Positions 26,392 to 35,462 of a DNA stretch of 64,000 nucleotides are shown here, one piece after another (within the stretch, counting starts at the first letter, position 1; the number at the start of each line of letters is the position of its first letter). The position numbers were made by a program, and so were the translations under genes. This DNA is from UBA2365 sp964594045 (lineage in GTDB: Bacteria > Bacteroidota > Bacteroidia > Chitinophagales > Saprospiraceae). Location of the stretch: the NCBI GenBank assembly GCA_964594045.1, contig CAZQKR010000017.1:1-64000 (forward strand). Reading direction: 5' to 3'. The notes below the pieces were generated by a model. That model was not told the DNA's origin and made no database searches. It saw only the letters and a program-made list of their open reading frames with translations.

Positions 26392-29223
26392 ATGAAAAAA
26401 CTTCTGCTGATCAGCCTGCTGGCTGTTATGGTGATGAAATCCTACGGACAACTGGTGATCACCGAAATCATGTACAATCCACCCGAATCGGGCACCGATC
26501 TGACTGAATATATTGAGATCTACAACAATTCAGATCAGGACATTAACCTGAATGGATATGAAATCAAGGACGCTTTCCAGATCGTTTTTAGTGATACTAC
26601 AATAGCAGCCGGTAGTTTTATTGTCACAACGGTGAACACTGAGGCTTTCAATGGTTACTATGGTTTTGATGCAATCCAATGGACCGGAGGTGCTTTGAAC
26701 AACAGCGGGGAAAAAATCACATTGCTTGATCCTGCAGGAGACATCATAGATGAAGTGAATTTTTCAGACAGGGGCGACTGGCCGGTGGAAGCAGACGGCT
26801 CCGGCTATTCACTAGAGCTTTGCCACCCGGATCTGGACAATAACCAGGCCATCAACTGGAAGATCAGTAACCACGCTACAGGCCTGATCATCGATGGCAA
26901 GGAACTTTTTGCAAGCCCCGGTCTGGTCAATACAGTGGACTGCGAAATGGCTGTGATCCATGTGGTTGATGTGGAAACCCTGGCTTTCAATCCAAAGGAC
27001 TTGGAGATTTTGCCCGGAGAAACCGTTAAATGGATCAATCTGGAAGGAGGAAACCACAATATCGACGGAAGAACAAGCATTTTCCCAGGTAATCCGGTAA
27101 GCTTTTACAGCGGTGCACCTTCCACAGACAACTGGAGTTTTGAATTCACTTTTGATGTGCCGGGTGTATATGAGTATCGTTCAGAATTGTACCAGTTCTT
27201 GGGCATGACCGGCACGATCACGGTAAAACAACCCCAGACTATTGTGATCACGGAGATCATGTACAATGACCCTGACGAAACTGATTCCCTGGAATTCGTA
27301 GAGATCTTTAATATTAGCGATGAGACAGTTGACTTAAGCGGTTATCAACTTGAATTCGGTGTTTTTGGATTTGTATTTGGATTACCTGCGATCAGCCTGC
27401 AGCCAAAAACTTACCTGACCATCAGTGCAGATTCCAGCATTTTCAAAAAGCATTTCGGATTCGCAGCTGTTTCCTGGGGAAAAACCAATAATGTGCTGGC
27501 AAATAACGGTGATAAAATCAGTGTAAAAAAACCTGGTGGCACGTTGGTAGCTGAAGTGAATTACCAGGCTAATGCGCCATGGCCGACCGAAGCAAACGGT
27601 CAAGGTCATTCACTGAGCCTTTGTAAACCTCAGACTGATGGAAATGACCTGCTCAACTGGCAGGCAACACCTTTTCCTTCAGGAAGCTTCATGGCCAACA
27701 AAGAATTGTACGCAACTCCCGGAAAACCGGGTTATTGTGCATTTCCCGTGGCTGAGATCAGAGTCAACAACGAGGATGGTTCACTCGTGCAAATCGGAAA
27801 TGGTGTAACAGTTGAAGGAACGGTTTACGGAGTGAACCTGAGACCGGGAGGATTACAGTTTACACTGATCGATGATCAAAACAAAGGTATAGCCGTTTAT
27901 TCGGAGAATAATGACTTTGGGTTTGATTTTGCAGAAGGCAAGGATGTGCGCGTTATGGGTATTTTAGGACAATACAACGGCCTCGGGCAGATCTATTTGG
28001 ATACCCTGTTTGCTCCCGGTTCAAATTCAGAACTTTTTGAACCGACTGTCACCACAGTGTTAAATGAAAATACGGAGTCACAACTGGTAAAAATCAATAA
28101 TGTATATCTGCAAAACCCTGAAAATTGGGTTGCCGGAGGTCCAGGTTTCACTGTAAGGGCAACGGACGGAACCAATGTGTTTTCGATACGTATTGATGAC
28201 AGCGTGGACCTGTTCAATATGCTGCCGCCAACAGGCAATTTCAGCATAACCGGTATTGGAAGCCAGTTTGACTCCAGTCTTCCCTATCTGGAAGGCTATC
28301 AGCTGCTTCCAAGGTATGTGGCAGATATTGACCCATACAATACCCAACTGGAAATTCCACTTTACCCTATCGGTCTGCTGCGTCCGGTCAATGAACAGGG
28401 CGTTGCCGATTCGCTGGGTGTGAGATGCAGGATACAAGGCGTGGTTTACGGACCTAATTACAGACAAGCCGGCCTGAGTTTTACCGTGATTGACGAGTTC
28501 AATGCAGGTATGTATGTATTCCTGAATACAGGCAATCTCGGATATACTGTGAAAGAAGGAGATTTTATCGAAGTAACAGGAACCATCGCTCAATTCAATG
28601 GATTGACCCAGATTGTTCCGGAAAAAATCGAATTGCTCTCACAGGGAAATGACCTGTTTTCTCCTACCGAGGTGACCATTCTGGATGAAAATTCAGAATC
28701 ACAACTGGTGACCCTCAAAGAAGTAACATTGGTCAATCCATCTGAATGGAAAGGAGACGGATCCACCTTCAATGTAACCGTTACAAATGGTTCCAACACA
28801 TTTGTCCTGAGGATCCATCCTGCTTCAGGTATTTCCACAATATCTGCACCGGATGGTCCCTTTATTGCGACAGGTATCGGTTCGCAGTTTGACAGTTCTT
28901 CTCCATATTTTGACGGTTACCAGTTGTTCCCAAGACATCCGTATGATGTGGGTATAATCAATGAAACTGATCACATAAATTCCGTAGAAATAGCCGTGGC
29001 ACCCAATCCTGCAAAACATGAATTCAGGATCATTTCTGAAAGCAGTAAACTTGACAGAGTGGTAATTTTCGATCAATCAGGCAGAAATGTTGCTGAATTC
29101 AACAATGTTTCTGAAGGAGCATCATTATCCACTGAAGGTCTGCCTCCAGGTTTGTATTTCGTTCGCGTGTACACCGGTGCACAAACAGGATATTGCAGGC
29201 TGGCTGTTATCAAATCCAATTGA
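26392..29223 (+). CDS. secreted lamin-tail / cupredoxin / OB-fold protein with T9SS sorting domain
   Basis: 943 residues. A signal peptide (cleaved after about 19, SYG) is followed by lamin-tail domain 1 (about 20-150, VITEIMYNPPESGTDLTEYI), a cupredoxin-like domain (about 186-280, with FNPKDLEILPGETVKW and later a GNHN pair), lamin-tail domain 2 (about 285-440, VITEIMYNDPDETDSLEF), two OB-fold-like modules (about 453-640 and 669-860, each with VEGTVYG or IQGVVYG, and ending GIGSQFDSS.PY) and a T9SS C-terminal sorting domain (about 864-943, VAPNPAKHEFRI...LPPGLYFVRVYTG). It would be exported by Sec then by the type IX system and displayed on the surface. Ligand unknown. ribH begins 6 bases after it. 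Confidence 0.88.
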   Translation: MKKLLLISLLAVMVMKSYGQLVITEIMYNPPESGTDLTEYIEIYNNSDQDINLNGYEIKDAFQIVFSDTTIAAGSFIVTTVNTEAFNGYYGFDAIQWTGGALNNSGEKITLLDPAGDIIDEVNFSDRGDWPVEADGSGYSLELCHPDLDNNQAINWKISNHATGLIIDGKELFASPGLVNTVDCEMAVIHVVDVETLAFNPKDLEILPGETVKWINLEGGNHNIDGRTSIFPGNPVSFYSGAPSTDNWSFEFTFDVPGVYEYRSELYQFLGMTGTITVKQPQTIVITEIMYNDPDETDSLEFVEIFNISDETVDLSGYQLEFGVFGFVFGLPAISLQPKTYLTISADSSIFKKHFGFAAVSWGKTNNVLANNGDKISVKKPGGTLVAEVNYQANAPWPTEANGQGHSLSLCKPQTDGNDLLNWQATPFPSGSFMANKELYATPGKPGYCAFPVAEIRVNNEDGSLVQIGNGVTVEGTVYGVNLRPGGLQFTLIDDQNKGIAVYSENNDFGFDFAEGKDVRVMGILGQYNGLGQIYLDTLFAPGSNSELFEPTVTTVLNENTESQLVKINNVYLQNPENWVAGGPGFTVRATDGTNVFSIRIDDSVDLFNMLPPTGNFSITGIGSQFDSSLPYLEGYQLLPRYVADIDPYNTQLEIPLYPIGLLRPVNEQGVADSLGVRCRIQGVVYGPNYRQAGLSFTVIDEFNAGMYVFLNTGNLGYTVKEGDFIEVTGTIAQFNGLTQIVPEKIELLSQGNDLFSPTEVTILDENSESQLVTLKEVTLVNPSEWKGDGSTFNVTVTNGSNTFVLRIHPASGISTISAPDGPFIATGIGSQFDSSSPYFDGYQLFPRHPYDVGIINETDHINSVEIAVAPNPAKHEFRIISESSKLDRVVIFDQSGRNVAEFNNVSEGASLSTEGLPPGLYFVRVYTGAQTGYCRLAVIKSN

Positions 29224-29229
29224 ACATTT

Positions 29230-29760
29230 ATGACAGAAAAGAAAAAAAACCTTTCAGAATATAAGAAAGCGATGCTGTCGGATGTCTCTGACATGAAGAT
29301 CGGGATTGTTGCTGCAGAATGGAATTCAGAAATTGTTGATGTTTTACTGAATGGAGCTAAAAATACATTGGCATCAGAAGGCGTTTCTGATGCCAATGTA
29401 CATGTCATCCGTGTTCCGGGCACATTTGAGCTGCCTTCAGGTGCCGAGCTTTTACTCCGGACTGAAAAAATCGAAGGCGTGATCTGCCTTGGCTGTGTGA
29501 TCAAGGGAGATACCCGGCATGATGAATACATCAATTCAGCGGTCGCTCACGGTCTGGTCAACTTATCACTTGCTGCACATAAGCCGGTCATTTTTGGTGT
29601 TTTGACCACGGAAAATATGGAACAGGCAGAAGACAGAGCAGGTGGTAAGCACGGCAACAAAGGTGTAGAAGCAGCCATAACGGTGCTGAAAATGGTTCAG
29701 TTATTCAGAGATCAGCAAAAGCCAAAACATGCCATAGGCTTTGGGGGCAGTTCCTGTTGA
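29230..29760 (+). CDS. ribH: 6,7-dimethyl-8-ribityllumazine synthase
   Basis: Catalyses the penultimate step of riboflavin synthesis, joining 5-amino-6-ribitylaminouracil with dihydroxybutanone phosphate; it forms hollow pentamers or icosahedra. The core shows IGIVAAEWNSEIVD, VPGTFELPSGAELL, CLGCVIKGDTRHDEYI (active-site region with the catalytic His near 97) and FGVLTTENMEQAEDRAG. It has about 20 extra N-terminal residues rich in Lys before the core. It lies only 6 bases after the lamin-tail gene but the other rib genes are not in the window. A 118-base gap without a gene follows. Confidence 0.95.
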   Translation: MTEKKKNLSEYKKAMLSDVSDMKIGIVAAEWNSEIVDVLLNGAKNTLASEGVSDANVHVIRVPGTFELPSGAELLLRTEKIEGVICLGCVIKGDTRHDEYINSAVAHGLVNLSLAAHKPVIFGVLTTENMEQAEDRAGGKHGNKGVEAAITVLKMVQLFRDQQKPKHAIGFGGSSC

Positions 29761-29878
29761 AACGACATTGTGACCTGGATAAATCAACTTATGATCTGAT
29801 CAAAAGAACTGGCAATCCCGAATGAACAATTCCGGCTGAAAATGCTTTTATAGTATAAACTCACAAATACGTACATCG

Positions 29879-30730
29879 ATGAAACTTCATGTGATAGAAA
29901 CCGGAAAATTCAAATTAGACGGAGGCGCGATGTTTGGTGTTGTACCCAAACAGATCTGGAAAAAGCTGAATCCACCGGATGAAAACAATATGTGTACCTG
30001 GTCTCTGAGGTGTTTGTTGCTTGAAGACAATGGAAGGCGTATACTGTTCGATACCGGGATGGGCAAAAAGCAGGATGACAAGTTCATGAGCCACTTTGAA
30101 CCTCACGGTGATACAGATCTGCTCAGTTCACTGGCAAAAAAAGGGTTTCGCCCGGAGGACATCACGGATGTTTTTCTGACTCATTTTCATTTTGACCATG
30201 TTGGTGGTGCTGTTGCCCTTGATGATAAAGGGCGATATGTTCCCCAGTTTCCCAATGCAGTTTACTGGTCAACCAGGGAGCATTATGAATGGGCCCTGAA
30301 GCCAAATTTCAGGGAAAAAGCCAGTTTTCCAAAGGAAAATTTTGTACCTTTAATGGAGCATGGGGTATTAAAATTCATCGATACAGAACAGGACATAGAT
30401 TGGTTTTGTGGAATCAGGGTGAAATTTATGTACGGGCATACCGAAGCGATGATGTTGCCCGTGATCCCTTTGAAAAATGGCCGTTCGGTGGTTTTCATGG
30501 CTGATCTTTTGCCTTCCACGGCCCACATCCGCATGCCTTATGTGATGAGTTATGACATCAGGCCGTTGCAAACCCTGACAGAGAAGGAGTTATTTTTCCG
30601 GGAGGCGATTGACCGAGGTTATTACCTGTTCCTGGAGCATGACCGGTTGAATGAGCTCTGCGACATCAGGTTGGATGAAAAAGGCAACTATGTTCAAGGT
30701 AGCATATATCAATTGGAAGAAATAGCATAG
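29879..30730 (+). CDS. metallo-beta-lactamase-fold hydrolase (lactonase-like)
   Basis: 283 residues with the zinc-binding signature THFHFDHVGG (HxHxDH, about residues 101-110), an upstream FDTGMGKK loop, a later GHTEAMMLP (third-metal His) and a C-terminal LEHDRLNEL that supplies the last ligand. The order matches the MBL-fold family that includes quorum-quenching lactonases and many uncharacterised hydrolases. The true substrate cannot be read from the sequence. No signal peptide is seen, so it is cytoplasmic. It converges with the glucosaminidase gene (26-base gap). Confidence 0.88.
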   Translation: MKLHVIETGKFKLDGGAMFGVVPKQIWKKLNPPDENNMCTWSLRCLLLEDNGRRILFDTGMGKKQDDKFMSHFEPHGDTDLLSSLAKKGFRPEDITDVFLTHFHFDHVGGAVALDDKGRYVPQFPNAVYWSTREHYEWALKPNFREKASFPKENFVPLMEHGVLKFIDTEQDIDWFCGIRVKFMYGHTEAMMLPVIPLKNGRSVVFMADLLPSTAHIRMPYVMSYDIRPLQTLTEKELFFREAIDRGYYLFLEHDRLNELCDIRLDEKGNYVQGSIYQLEEIA

Positions 30731-30756
30731 TTTATTCTTCCTGTTTCAGAAGACGA

Positions 30757-31434
30757 TTATTTTCGGGTATTCATTTTTACCTTAAGTTTTTGACCTGGTT
30801 TAATTTTGGTAGAGGTCATATTGTTGAGTTTTTTGATCTCCGCAACGGTTGTTTTATGTCTGACTGCGATATGGCTAAGTGTATCACCTTTTTTCACCGT
30901 GTAAACCACCAGGTTTTCCTTATCATTCAGCGCTTTCTCCAGTTCTGGCACCACTTCATATATCGTTGAATCCCTGTTTTCTTCCAGGGCAAATTCATTG
31001 TGTTTTTCGGGCGCAACTTCGAGGCAGGTTCTGTTAAAACCGGTTCCTTTTAAATGAGCGATATAGTGCGGGTTTGTCGCATACCGGATCCTCCGCAGAA
31101 AACTGTAGTAATCTTCATCCGGGTTGGTATAACGTTTGGTTTGCCATTCCTTGTAAAAGTCAACGCTCTCTTTCCAATGGTTAAAAATAATGACTTTACC
31201 TTTTCTTTTAAAACCAAAAATATTGTTTTTGGATAATAGTTTTTCTGCGCGGAATCCACCAGTTTCTATAATGGCCTGCTGCATGACGATATGGGGATGC
31301 TGGATCTCCATTTCGCATATATAACTGAATACCATATCTTTAAACTCTTCCTTGTCCGACTGGGCATGAAGGCCTGCATTCGTTACCATAAGGTTGAATG
31401 TAATGAGTAAAAGCAGAAATCTGATGCGTTTCAT
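30757..31434 (-). CDS. secreted glucosaminidase-domain protein with C-terminal LysM
   Basis: 225 residues. Signal peptide (about 1-24, ending HAQ), a mannosyl-glycoprotein endo-beta-N-acetylglucosaminidase-type domain (about 30-150; AIIETGGFRAEKLLSKNNIFGFK carries the conserved catalytic Glu) and a LysM peptidoglycan-binding domain (about 177-222, YTVKKGDTLSHIAVRHKTTV). It likely trims peptidoglycan in the periplasm. A pair of direct 13-base repeats (AAATTTTGGAGAA at 31472-31484 and 31490-31502) lies 38-68 bases upstream of the start and may be a regulatory site. Confidence 0.9.
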   Translation of the reverse strand: MKRIRFLLLLITFNLMVTNAGLHAQSDKEEFKDMVFSYICEMEIQHPHIVMQQAIIETGGFRAEKLLSKNNIFGFKRKGKVIIFNHWKESVDFYKEWQTKRYTNPDEDYYSFLRRIRYATNPHYIAHLKGTGFNRTCLEVAPEKHNEFALEENRDSTIYEVVPELEKALNDKENLVVYTVKKGDTLSHIAVRHKTTVAEIKKLNNMTSTKIKPGQKLKVKMNTRK

Positions 31435-32323
31435 ACCGGAAAAATTCCTTTTCAGATGATAAACCTAAGTAAAATTTTGGAGAACATGCAAATTTTGGAG
31501 AAAAACAATTGTTTAATTACGGTTTAACACTTAGCTCATATGGCCAAAATTTGTGTGATCTCAAAACAAATTAAATCAGTGTGAACAATTTTTTTTTAGG
31601 ATACTTTAGGCCATGATGGTACATGAATCCCAAATCCTGAAAATCACTAAATTGTTAAATGTCTTAAACTATCTGAACTTCGATAACTCAATATCGAAAA
31701 ATGAGGTCAATAAGTCAGGAAAAGTAAACAGATCAATAGCATTCAAATTATTAACATTCCAAGGCATCGGACTGCTTGCTTTCATCAATTATAGAGAATG
31801 TCCTGGAGTTTGATCATCAGCATATTGTTGGCCTGATTTCAAAAAGATTTAGAAGCTTAGCCGAAAACTTTAATATGCTCGTCAAGGAATTAGGCATTGA
31901 AAAATGAATCCAACTCAACTATCCCATCGCTGATAAGAATCTTAAATCATTGATCTACCTTATATTCAAGGCGAAATATGAGTTGGTTTCGCCATGTGTT
32001 TATGCCTTATGATTAAAATTACTCAAACACCAACTTTGTAAAACTATCGGACTCTCTATCCCTGAAAGCAACAAAACTTTGCAAAATTTATAATCCCGAA
32101 AGATTATTAATAAAATGGATAAAATAATAAAATAATTGATTAACTTTGGTGGAACAATAAGCTATTTAAGTATGAGAAAGCCTCACTATATCCGGAAGTC
32201 ATTTTCAATGATCAGATCATATAATAATATAACTTATGGCAATGGAGCAATAAGAGAAAAGTTGCTGCTATTATGCCATTAATAGAGTATTCCCAGGATA
32301 ATAAAGTCGATTAATACTGATAT
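31435..32323. other. AT-rich intergenic region with probable gene remnants
   Basis: No intact gene. Several translated fragments look protein-like but are broken. One is a 35-40-residue frame at about 31792-31907 (IIENVLEFDHQHIVGLISKR). Another is at about 32150-32314, reading WWNNKLFKYEKASLYPEVIF then, beyond stop codons in the same frame, NLWQWSNKRKVAAIMPLIEY. I do not recognise the parent proteins. Base composition is markedly more AT-rich than the flanks, and this run leads into the lipid module. It could be decayed foreign DNA. Confidence 0.4.
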
Positions 32324-32896
32324 ATGAGAAATCTTAATAAAAACATAAATATACCCAATTTTTTATCGCTCTACAGGTTACTTTCATTTCCGCTGGTATT
32401 GTATTTTGCTTTAAATAATAATGAAAATTTGTTTGTTATTTTTCTGATAATCAATTTAATAACAGATATACTGGATGGCTTGATCGCAAGGGTGTTCAAA
32501 CAACAAACGGAATTAGGGGCCAGGTTGGATTCGATAGCTGATATTGGTACATATATTTTAGCTATTACAGGAGTTTTCATTTTTAAAGCAGTTCAGTTTA
32601 AACCTCATCTAATTAGCTTTTATATTTTCATTTTCTTATTCCTCACTGCAAATATTATTTCATTGTTAAAATTCAAAAGATTACCGAGCCTTCATCTATA
32701 CTCGTGGAAAATAGGTGGTTACATTCAAGGATTTTTCTTTTTTGTATTATTTGCATTTGACTTTTATACTTTCTTTTATTACTTCATGATCATTTGGGGT
32801 ATTTTGGCATTTTGTGAACACATTATCATCCAATTATCAATTAAGGAAATGAAATCCAATGCAAAAGGATTATACTGGGTACTTAAAAATAAATAA
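32324..32896 (+). CDS. CDP-alcohol phosphatidyltransferase family protein
   Basis: A 190-residue membrane enzyme with about six helices. The family signature D-x2-D-G-x2-A-R-x8-G-x3-D-x3-D is complete (TDILDGLIARVFKQQTEL then GARLDSIAD, about residues 44-71). Such enzymes move a phosphatidyl or similar group from a CDP-linked lipid to an alcohol (glycerol-P, serine, inositol-P and so on); the acceptor is not predictable. Its stop overlaps the next start (TAATG), so it is the first gene of a four-gene module. The DNA is AT-rich, unlike housekeeping neighbours. Confidence 0.88.
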   Translation: MRNLNKNINIPNFLSLYRLLSFPLVLYFALNNNENLFVIFLIINLITDILDGLIARVFKQQTELGARLDSIADIGTYILAITGVFIFKAVQFKPHLISFYIFIFLFLTANIISLLKFKRLPSLHLYSWKIGGYIQGFFFFVLFAFDFYTFFYYFMIIWGILAFCEHIIIQLSIKEMKSNAKGLYWVLKNK

Positions 32897-33618
32897 TGGA
32901 AATAAAATTATATTTTATTTTATTGATATACTTCATGATCGGTGGCATTATGATGTATTTCGTCAACAGAAAAAAAGAACTTGCATTCAGAAAGCATAAC
33001 TGGTTAAAGTACTTTGTCTATCTGGTATTAATCAACCTGTTATTTGCCTCAATCCTTTTTAAACCGATTTCCTTTAGTTATATAAGTATTGCCATCATTT
33101 TTTTTGGTTTTTATGAAATTTCAAAACTGACCTACAATTCCAAAAAGTTTAAAGCTGGGCTAATTGCTTTGGTGATATTTGTTTGTTTTGCTTCAGTATT
33201 TTATCAATTTTCCTTAATGCCAAAACGATATTTGTTTTATACCTTATTTCTAACGACTGTTTTTGATGCTTTTAGCCAGCTGACGGGACAATTATTCGGG
33301 CGAAAAAAAATATTCCGAAAAATAAGTCCAAATAAAACATATGCAGGTTTGATCGGGGGAATAACATTTACTTTATTGACTTCTGTTTTAATTCGTAATC
33401 AGCTTACAATTAATGTTTTAGAGGCTGTTTTCCTGGGGATGGGGGTATCGGGTTTCGCATTGATCGGAGATGTATTAGCCTCTTTTTGTAAACGTAATTT
33501 TAACGTGAAGGATTTTAGTAAAGCTATCCCTGGTCATGGCGGTGTATTAGACCGATTTGATAGTTTAATTTCTGCCGGTTCATTTATGTTCTTGATTGCT
33601 AATATCCTGAAAATATGA
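32896..33618 (+). CDS. phosphatidate cytidylyltransferase-like protein (CdsA family)
   Basis: 240 residues, hydrophobic throughout (about seven helices). The C-terminal CdsA signature is well preserved: SFCKRNFNVKDFSKAIPGHGG followed by VLDRFDSLISA (about 196-226); ISPNKTYAGLIGG (about 148) is the second conserved block. CdsA makes CDP-diacylglycerol from phosphatidate and CTP, the donor used by the enzyme encoded just upstream. It may be a specialised paralog rather than the essential cdsA. Its start overlaps the upstream stop by one base; the next gene overlaps its end in ATGA. Confidence 0.85.
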   Translation: MEIKLYFILLIYFMIGGIMMYFVNRKKELAFRKHNWLKYFVYLVLINLLFASILFKPISFSYISIAIIFFGFYEISKLTYNSKKFKAGLIALVIFVCFASVFYQFSLMPKRYLFYTLFLTTVFDAFSQLTGQLFGRKKIFRKISPNKTYAGLIGGITFTLLTSVLIRNQLTINVLEAVFLGMGVSGFALIGDVLASFCKRNFNVKDFSKAIPGHGGVLDRFDSLISAGSFMFLIANILKI

Positions 33619-34292
33619 TAAATCAAACATTGTTCACGATTGCATTTATTGTAGGGTTTTTAAGTCTAATTTACTTTTGTGAATTTATATTCAAGAAATT
33701 TAGTTTAAAAGCTGAAATAACAAGAAAATTTGCCCATATATTTTCTTCTTTGATCAGCCTGTTGTTTCTTTTTACATTTCAGTCCTTTTGGTATGTTATC
33801 ATCCTGGGAGTGGCATTCTTTTTCATTCTTCGGATAGGAAAGCATTTTAATACTTTTAAATCAATAGATTCTGTAAAACGGAAAACCGCAGGAAGTTATT
33901 TATTACCCATATCAATTTGCTTATTATTTATATGGTCAAGGCTGAATCATAATGATCTGTTTTTTATTCTGCCAATTCTGATCTTAGGCATAAGTGATCC
34001 ATTGGCAAGTATTTTTGGCACACTTTATAAAAACAGGACTAAAAAGATTGTTTTGTTTAAGTATGAATTTGATAAAACATATATGGGTTCAGCAATTTTT
34101 TCAATTTCAACCTTTATCATATCAATTATTGTTTTACAATCATATCAATTTATTGGGAGTCAATTAATACTATTGTCATTATTTATTGCTTTTGTCTCAA
34201 CCTTTGTGGAAATCCTGAGCTCGAACGGTTTTGATAATATCACAGTGCCCCATGCAGTATTACTGATACTCTATTCCATAAGTAATTTATAG
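33615..34292 (+). CDS. dolichol/phytol/diacylglycerol-kinase-like integral membrane protein
   Basis: 225 residues with about six or seven helices. The conserved stretches RKFAHIFSSL (about 35), KRKTAGSYLLP (about 94), ILGISDPLASIFGTLY (about 119-134) and FDKTYMGSAIF (about 150), and FVEILSSNGFDNITVP near the end, match the SEC59/DGK1/VTE5 group of CTP-dependent lipid-alcohol kinases, which is distantly related to CdsA. By analogy it would phosphorylate a polyprenol, phytol-like alcohol or diacylglycerol; the substrate is unknown. ATGA overlap with the CdsA-like gene implies translational coupling. Confidence 0.78.
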   Translation: MINQTLFTIAFIVGFLSLIYFCEFIFKKFSLKAEITRKFAHIFSSLISLLFLFTFQSFWYVIILGVAFFFILRIGKHFNTFKSIDSVKRKTAGSYLLPISICLLFIWSRLNHNDLFFILPILILGISDPLASIFGTLYKNRTKKIVLFKYEFDKTYMGSAIFSISTFIISIIVLQSYQFIGSQLILLSLFIAFVSTFVEILSSNGFDNITVPHAVLLILYSISNL

Positions 34293-34309
34293 GAAAACAT
34301 CTGATTCTC

Positions 34310-34714
34310 ATGAAGAAAATCCTTTTGGTTTTTAGAAATTTCCCGGAAAATTTAAGATTAGTAATCACTGCATTAATAGGAGCTTTAATCGGATATATCA
34401 CCTATGAATTAATTTACTATTTTAATCCGATTCATCCAAAAGCAAGTACAAGTTGGTTCCTGGCTTTTTTAATCGGTGTATTAAGACAACATGCTCTTCA
34501 CAGATGGTTAACATTTTCCTATAAAACCCCTTACTGGAAAAGTTTATTCAGAGCTTATATCATGTATTCAGGGACCTTAATAGTTACTTCTGGATTTAAC
34601 TGGACTCTCACAGAAATTGTTTTTATTAACCACAGGTTGGCATGGGGCTTTTGCCTTATCTTACAGGCTTTGATCAATATAATATTCCTAAAGAGGTATG
34701 TGTTCAAATTGTAA
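34310..34714 (+). CDS. GtrA-like membrane protein
   Basis: 134 residues with four predicted helices and the GtrA-family pattern: RLVITALIGALIGYITYELI, an internal LRQHALHRWLTFSYK (positively charged loop before helix 3) and a C-terminal LINIIFLKRYVFKL. GtrA/DPMS-type proteins are thought to help flip or organise polyprenyl-phosphate-linked sugars. Together with the kinase-like neighbour 17 bases upstream, which could supply a lipid phosphate, this suggests a shared lipid carrier; that link is inference. It is the last gene of the module. Confidence 0.82.
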   Translation: MKKILLVFRNFPENLRLVITALIGALIGYITYELIYYFNPIHPKASTSWFLAFLIGVLRQHALHRWLTFSYKTPYWKSLFRAYIMYSGTLIVTSGFNWTLTEIVFINHRLAWGFCLILQALINIIFLKRYVFKL

Positions 34715-35045
34715 TATACTGAATTTCAGATTAAACACTTCTAACTGATATTTTTACCAATTCTAAAACCAGGAGAGTTGAGCTTCGTTGAATTATACTT
34801 CAGCCTTTTTCTGTCTTTTTCATATACATAATTACAAAAAATTTTAATTTAATCCTCTCCTTTGATTCAGGGGGTGGAAACACCAAACAACGAGCTAAAG
34901 GAATTAACAAAAACACTCCATATAAAGGGGAAAAAAAGCTTTTATGACGGAAAGTTTAGTCAATAATTGTGGATTAAACTGTCCAAAAAAAAATATCCCG
35001 ATTTCTTAAATTTTTTCTAAATTGACCCTTTAAATTATTTATATC
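34715..35045. other. intergenic region after the lipid module
   Basis: About 330 bases, AT-rich, with poly-A and poly-T runs and no supported gene, clear terminator or TAnnTTTG element. Confidence 0.4.
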
Positions 35046-35411
35046 ATGTGGCCTAAACTAAAACTCCTCAGGATCCTGTTCATCATCGGAATTATAGCAA
35101 TCATCTTAGGCGCGGTTGATCCTCTGGAAGGATCCATCCTGATCCTGACAGGAAGTGTTTTCCTCAGTCTGTCAACTTATTTCTCCGGAGACCGGCAATG
35201 GAAAATATTTCTTTATGCGTTGATTTTCATTGCCTTTGGCGTATTTTTCCTCTTTTACTTATCCTCATTGGGTGGATTTGGAGGTGATTCTACTTTATCC
35301 TGGTGGTGGGGAATTCTGATCCTGCCCTATCCCATCGGATGGATATTTACCATTGTTTTGTTGATCTTTCGCATTTTCAGAAAAATTCCTGATACTGAAC
35401 AAAAAGAATGA
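35046..35411 (+). CDS. small four-helix membrane protein, unknown function
   Basis: 121 residues, with about four hydrophobic helices (about 8-24, 29-46, 53-75 and 86-112) and short hydrophilic ends. A glycine/serine/tryptophan-rich loop (GGFGGDSTLSWWWGI, about 77-91) precedes the last helix. I do not recognise the family. Base composition returns here to the window norm. It is followed closely by the VOC protein and may be cotranscribed. Confidence 0.65.
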   Translation: MWPKLKLLRILFIIGIIAIILGAVDPLEGSILILTGSVFLSLSTYFSGDRQWKIFLYALIFIAFGVFFLFYLSSLGGFGGDSTLSWWWGILILPYPIGWIFTIVLLIFRIFRKIPDTEQKE

Positions 35412-35462
35412 TGTATTTCGGAGTTTATTCTTATCTTGTTTAATAATCTAAAAATGATCAAC

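Noticed and set aside
31613..31813. 66-codon frame in the decayed region
   Set aside because: No recognisable domain, poor start context and adjacent broken frames; more likely remnant or chance.
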